Assembly: GCF_015291725.1 (NCBI RefSeq)
Contig: NZ_CP030038.1
Span: 2,407,001 to 2,471,000, forward strand
Source of the DNA: Bradyrhizobium sp. CCBAU 51765
GTDB lineage: Bacteria > Pseudomonadota > Alphaproteobacteria > Rhizobiales > Xanthobacteraceae
Direction: 5' to 3'
DNA length: 64,000 bases
The translations under genes were made by a program, and so were the position numbers. The notes under the pieces are model-generated. The model did not search any database, was not told where the DNA came from, and was given only the letters and a program-made list of their open reading frames with translations. Positions 60,238 to 64,000 of the stretch are shown in pieces. Position 1 is the first letter of the stretch, and every line of letters starts with the position of its first letter.

Positions 60238-60599
60238 TTGATGACTCCTTGTTCGTCCCCGCGGACGACGGTCTGGATGCCTCAAGGGCGGTCATTTCAG
60301 AAGTCTCGCACCAAGCGTGACTTATTTCGCACTTGGTGTAATATTATTTGGGCGATTTCGTGGCCCGGTCCATGAGGACGCGCGTCCGCCAGCGGCATCT
60401 CCTGTGAGACCTCGCTTGGCCCGCAAGGCAAGACGTCCCGTGCGCAAATTTGCGCAACGATGGTTTTGATATGGAGGAGGCAGTTGGACGAAGTCGTGTT
60501 CGTTCGTATTGGGGGGGCCGGCGAATGAAGCCGGCCCGGTATCGTGCCCGCAACCCGAAGCGCTTTGGGCTGCCGCTTATCAGGCTGTCGATTTGGGCT
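60238..60599. other. Intergenic region with a terminator-like hairpin
   Basis: No gene seen in about 360 bases. A GC-rich hairpin at 60515-60537 (GGGCCGGC, seven-base loop, GCCGGCCC) lies downstream of the DUF2141 gene and could end its transcript, although a T-run is missing. Confidence 0.4.
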
Positions 60600-61055
60600 T
60601 CACGGATACTGTGCTTCGATTTCGATCGACTTCACGTCGGGGATCTCGACTTTTCCCTTTTCGAAGGTGGGTCTGTTTGTCAGACTCATCTTTGGATTAT
60701 TCGCTATACCTATTCCCGATGTCGGGATTCCCAGCAGGTTCGTTTCAGGTTTGCCCGTTCGTTTCGGATCGTGAAACATCGAGACTGCGTACTGTCCTGC
60801 GGGCAGATTGGGGAAGGACACTCGTGCACCGGACGCTGGCGCGGTAACCTTCTTGAACGGACGCCCTTCGGCGCATCTGGGAAAGCCTTCGTCCGTCGAA
60901 CGCCAAAGGCAGACGACGATGTCCCCCTCGGTACTCTTCAACCTTGTCACGGTCACATCGAGCGCGGCCGCGACGGGCACAAGCCCGAAGAGCGCGGCAG
61001 CAGTCAAAGCGAGACGAATGGTAGAGCGACGCCAGCCCGATGAAGGAAGCTGCAT
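60600..61055 (-). CDS. DUF2141 domain-containing exported protein
   Basis: A 151-residue protein with an N-terminal signal (STIRLALTAAALFGLVPVAA, cleavage near VAAALD) and a DUF2141 beta-sandwich: LKSTEGDIVVCLWRS, SFPNLPAGQYAVSMFHDPKR and NNPKMSLTNRPTFEKGKVEI. ATG codons at 61073 and 61127 are alternative starts; 61055 has AGGAG at ten bases. Members are small periplasmic proteins of unknown role. Confidence 0.8.
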   Translation of the reverse strand: MQLPSSGWRRSTIRLALTAAALFGLVPVAAALDVTVTRLKSTEGDIVVCLWRSTDEGFPRCAEGRPFKKVTAPASGARVSFPNLPAGQYAVSMFHDPKRTGKPETNLLGIPTSGIGIANNPKMSLTNRPTFEKGKVEIPDVKSIEIEAQYP

Positions 61056-61495
61056 CCGATTTGTTCTCCTCATGACTCTTTCTTTCACGGTATTATTGCT
61101 GATGGCGGGTGGACTGTTTGCGAGCATTGGTCACTCGAGAGTGCCGCAATTCCCCTTACGTGATGGCTGCATGCTGCCGGAAGCCGTCTTCCGAGCGATC
61201 ACGACGATTGAGTATTGAGCGGTAATGCGAACGCGGAAAATGCCTGAACTTGCATTTTTCTTGCCTATTCCTGCAAAGGGCAAAGGTGGATTTCCGCCCG
61301 CGTTGGCGTGCGAAATTTGTCGCGTCGAAAGGTACCTTCGAGCGGCGTCGAAGAATGCCGGTCGTAGTGTACGATCGCACCTTATCGATCACGGATGTCT
61401 TGAGGCGGTCGAGGTACGAGCCAGAGCAAAGGAGATTGCAGGTCGGCGCGCAGCTGTCGGGTTCGATCAGAGTCGTCGCCGGGGCAGATAGGCGC
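61056..61495. other. Intergenic region, no gene seen
   Basis: About 440 bases with short overlapping frames on both strands but none with a recognisable family or ribosome-binding site. Confidence 0.3.
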
Positions 61496-62773
61496 TCACC
61501 ACGATCGCCGAAGTGAAGCAGCGATCCGCCGATTTGCAATCAACAGGACGATGCCAGTGACGGCGCTGGCGACCGGGACAGTCAGCATTCCAATCGCGAG
61601 CCCGTTAGGCATCTGGGCCCTTGTCGCGGCGTCGCTGATCAAGCCGACGATCAGCGGCCCAATTGCCGGGCCGAAAAGGCCCGAGCCGATCATAACGAGG
61701 CTGCTGGCCATCGCCTCTTTGCCTTTTCCGGCCACCAGATGTGCTGCTCCAAACCCCCAAGGCAGCAGAAATGCGAAGGACAACATGCTCGGCACCAGCA
61801 GCAATATCGAGAGCCAACCGATTGACGCAAACAGGGCTGCAGCTGTCGTCGTGCTGGCGACAAGAAAGAGGATCGCGGGAGGCCCAAGTAGCTTTCCGCT
61901 ACCGGAGCGCACGGCGCGATCGAACCAGCGCCCGCCTATGAGCGTACCGAGAATGCCCATCAGACCTTGGAGAAGCCCGAATGCCAGCCCTGCCTCGCTG
62001 GCGCTATATCCGTGAGTGCGAATGAGAAAGGGGGCTGCAAAAGCGTAGAACGGGGCTGCCGCGAAACTGCCGATGATTGCACCAACGAACAACCAGCGAA
62101 AGTTTGCGGACGAAAGAAGCCGGTAGCTCGCTCGGAAGAAGGGTTCGCTTCTTGTAACTCTGGTCCTGATTGGCGGAGTCGGACTGATGATTGCGAGCGC
62201 CAGAAGGCCGATTGCTGCTCCCGCGACGCCTGCGCCAATCAGCGCCGCGCGCCAACCGAGTGCATCGCTGACGGCACCGCCGCCGGCGAATCCGACCATG
62301 GTGCCGAGAGGTAGACCCAGGGCGAAGAGGGCAATCGCGAGGCCGCGGTGTTCGGGGTTGATCTTCCGGGCGATGATCGCGTGTCCCGCCGGGGTGGCGC
62401 CGGCCTCACCGAACGCAACTCCGAAGCGTGTGAATGCCAGGAACAGGAAGCTGGCGGCGAAGCCGCCAAGCGCCGTCATCGTACTCCAAAGCAGGGTGCA
62501 CAAAGCGATCACCAACCGGGGTGATCCCCTATCAGACGCTCTGGCGAGCGGCAAGGAAAGGAGCGTGTAGCAAACAGCGAAAGCAGCCCCGGTCAGTAAA
62601 CCGACCCCGGTGTCGCCGAGCGCTAGATCAGCCTTTATCGCTTCTGCCATGACGAACGGCAGTATCCGATCGATCTGAGAAATCAGGCTGACAAGAAACA
62701 ATGCAGTCAGCGTTACGGCAACGCGCCATCCCTGGATGTACTCGCGGCCGTCATCTTCAGAGACAATTGACAA
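61496..62773 (-). CDS. MFS transporter
   Basis: A 425-residue major facilitator superfamily protein with about twelve membrane helices. The loop after helix 2 reads LPLARASDRGSPRLVI (motif A like), and FGVAFGEAGATPAGHAIIAR is the helix 4-5 region of the anion:cation symporter or sugar-phosphate-type families. GWRAALIGAGVAGAAIGLL marks the end of the first six-helix half. Divergent from an AraC regulator, so probably inducible. Direction and substrate are unknown. Confidence 0.88.
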   Translation of the reverse strand: MSIVSEDDGREYIQGWRVAVTLTALFLVSLISQIDRILPFVMAEAIKADLALGDTGVGLLTGAAFAVCYTLLSLPLARASDRGSPRLVIALCTLLWSTMTALGGFAASFLFLAFTRFGVAFGEAGATPAGHAIIARKINPEHRGLAIALFALGLPLGTMVGFAGGGAVSDALGWRAALIGAGVAGAAIGLLALAIISPTPPIRTRVTRSEPFFRASYRLLSSANFRWLFVGAIIGSFAAAPFYAFAAPFLIRTHGYSASEAGLAFGLLQGLMGILGTLIGGRWFDRAVRSGSGKLLGPPAILFLVASTTTAAALFASIGWLSILLLVPSMLSFAFLLPWGFGAAHLVAGKGKEAMASSLVMIGSGLFGPAIGPLIVGLISDAATRAQMPNGLAIGMLTVPVASAVTGIVLLIANRRIAASLRRSW

Positions 62774-62796
62774 GAGGCCTGGCCCTTAGGTTGAAA

Positions 62797-62817
62797 GCGT
62801 GACGCCGTTCGTCACGC
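62797..62817. promoter_or_regulatory. Palindrome in the MFS/AraC intergenic region
   Basis: GCGTGACG, five-base spacer, CGTCACGC: perfect eight-base arms, starting 24 bases upstream of the MFS start codon. It could be a regulator site or a 5' leader hairpin of the MFS mRNA. Confidence 0.45.
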
Positions 62818-62978
62818 CAGCGGGATGTTTCTGTTTTGCTGGATGTTGTTCGGCATAAAGAGGCGGCCGATTGCCAATGCCCGCTACGTAGATATATTTG
62901 GCTAGTCCAACAAGGGACCATACGTTTGCTGTCGGGGGCCAAGTGTCGCACGGGCCGCACGACCGATCGGAGGCTCGC

Positions 62979-63911
62979 GTGTCGTCGTCGCTGCTTAGAG
63001 CTGTCACTTCTTATATCGAGGCTCAGGGTGGCGGCCAGGGTTTGTTCCCGACACAGATCAGCTCTGTCAACATCATGCGATCGTTCGACCGGAGACCGCC
63101 GATGCGGCAGATCTACCGGCCGTCGATCTGCGTCGTGATACAAGGCTCGAAACAAATCCTCTTCGGAGAGGAGACGCTCCACTATGGCGCGATGGAGTGC
63201 CTTGCCGTCGGGATGGAGCTGCCGGCCACTGGACGCATCGTCGAAGCAGGTCCGGACTCTCCGTATATAGGCGTTACGATAGAATTCGATTTGGCGATAA
63301 TGCGTGACGTGCTGGAGAATCTGGAGACGCCCCCAACGCTTCCGCCCGATTCAGGTCGGTGCGTGTTCGTGAGCAAGGTTGATGGACCTCTGGCCGACTG
63401 CATCCTCCGTGTTATCCGGATGAACGAAGCACCGCAGGCGATACCGATCCTCTACCCTTCAATCATGCGAGAGATTTGCTATTGGCTTCTGAGTAGCCCG
63501 CATGGCGGAAAACTATGTAGGTTGGTATTGCCCGAAACGAACGCGGCGCGAGTCTCAAGGGCGATCCATCTCATACGTACCGACCTTGCCAGGATGTTGC
63601 GTGTCGAGCAGCTGGCCGAAGCGGCACGAATGAGCCTTTCGTCATTCCATCAACATTTTAAGGCTCTAACGTCTATGACGCCGCTTCAATTCCAGAAGCA
63701 ATTGCGTCTTATCGAGGCGCGGCGGCTCATGGTGACAGAGAATGCAAGCGTGACGGAGGCTGCGTACCAGGTCGGCTACGAAAGCGCATCTCAGTTCAGC
63801 CGGGAGTATTCTCGCATGTTCGGAGTTCCTCCCAAGCGGGACGCCATGAACAAGCAGCGGCTATATAGCCAATACATCAACCGAAAAGCACAAAACGCAT
63901 ACAGCAGCTAG
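62979..63911 (+). CDS. AraC family transcriptional regulator
   Basis: A 310-residue regulator with an AraC_N-type cupin ligand domain (RPSICVVIQGSKQILFGEET, MELPATGRIVEAGPDSPY) and a C-terminal double helix-turn-helix (ARMLRVEQLAEAARMSLSSF, then VTEAAYQVGYESASQFSREY). I choose the GTG at 62979, which follows GGAGG by about five bases; an upstream TTG at 62898 would add 27 residues. Divergent from the MFS gene, its likely target. Confidence 0.88.
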   Translation: MSSSLLRAVTSYIEAQGGGQGLFPTQISSVNIMRSFDRRPPMRQIYRPSICVVIQGSKQILFGEETLHYGAMECLAVGMELPATGRIVEAGPDSPYIGVTIEFDLAIMRDVLENLETPPTLPPDSGRCVFVSKVDGPLADCILRVIRMNEAPQAIPILYPSIMREICYWLLSSPHGGKLCRLVLPETNAARVSRAIHLIRTDLARMLRVEQLAEAARMSLSSFHQHFKALTSMTPLQFQKQLRLIEARRLMVTENASVTEAAYQVGYESASQFSREYSRMFGVPPKRDAMNKQRLYSQYINRKAQNAYSS

Positions 63912-64000
63912 GGCATCTTGTCGTGCGCCGGAAAGTTGAGGCGGGCAGGTTCGTCGCACATCGACTGGTACTCAAGACGTCGACTGGTACTCCATCAGAG

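Overview
The window looks like a chromosomal catabolic and transport region of a high-GC alphaproteobacterium, most like Bradyrhizobium or Rhodopseudomonas (order Hyphomicrobiales). This rests on gene content and style: many solute-binding-protein ABC operons, ATGA-coupled genes, LysR/GntR/MarR/TetR regulators and GC-rich codon use. No rRNA gene, intact tRNA gene, CRISPR array, integrase or intact insertion sequence was seen. The assignment is inference.

Layout. (1) 106-3948: a divergent type II 3-dehydroquinate dehydratase and a D-2-hydroxyacid dehydrogenase, then a LysR regulator divergent from an HpaB-type flavin-dependent hydroxylase. (2) 4276-8179: a complete spermidine/putrescine-type ABC transporter. 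(3) 8444-18933: a cytosine-deaminase-like amidohydrolase, an oligopeptide-type ABC transporter with fused ATPases, and the two subunits of an ATP-dependent hydantoinase/oxoprolinase. Facing it (18958-21100) is an unusual pair: a GntR regulator with two winged-helix domains, coupled to a solute-binding-protein-like protein that lacks a signal peptide. (4) 21101-22402: decayed DNA with a flotillin N-terminal remnant. (5) 22403-30264 (minus strand): an eight-gene operon running dienelactone-hydrolase/SnoaL fusion, binding protein, two permeases, two ATPases, SDR and a secreted VOC protein, divergent from a MarR regulator. (6) 31298-42335: a NicX-like ring-cleavage dioxygenase, two paralogous TetR regulators, and a Rieske oxygenase, its reductase, an FAD monooxygenase and a LIV-type ABC transporter, with strong candidate operators. 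(7) 43357-53770: a LysR regulator divergent from twelve closely packed genes: ketopantoate-reductase-like, VOC, MaoC, CoA-transferase, two shikimate dehydrogenases, a polar-amino-acid-type ABC transporter, a canonical dehydroquinate dehydratase and a Gfo/Idh/MocA dehydrogenase. (8) 53771-64000: a looser accessory stretch with a TctC remnant, a secreted hydrolase, a DUF3313 lipoprotein, an acetyltransferase, an aromatic-amino-acid-decarboxylase-like enzyme, a membrane protein, a DUF2141 protein and an MFS transporter divergent from an AraC regulator.

The common theme is import of small organic acids, amides or aromatics, each importer packed with its own catabolic enzymes and regulator. Five complete ABC importers lie within about 50 kb. 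The most novel-looking elements are the hydroaromatic cluster at 44440-53770, which has two AroE proteins, one AroQ and a dedicated importer but no visible dehydroshikimate dehydratase; the AroQ paralogue at the left end with altered active-site residues; the cytosolic binding-protein-like/GntR pair; and a recurring hairpin between binding-protein and downstream transporter genes.
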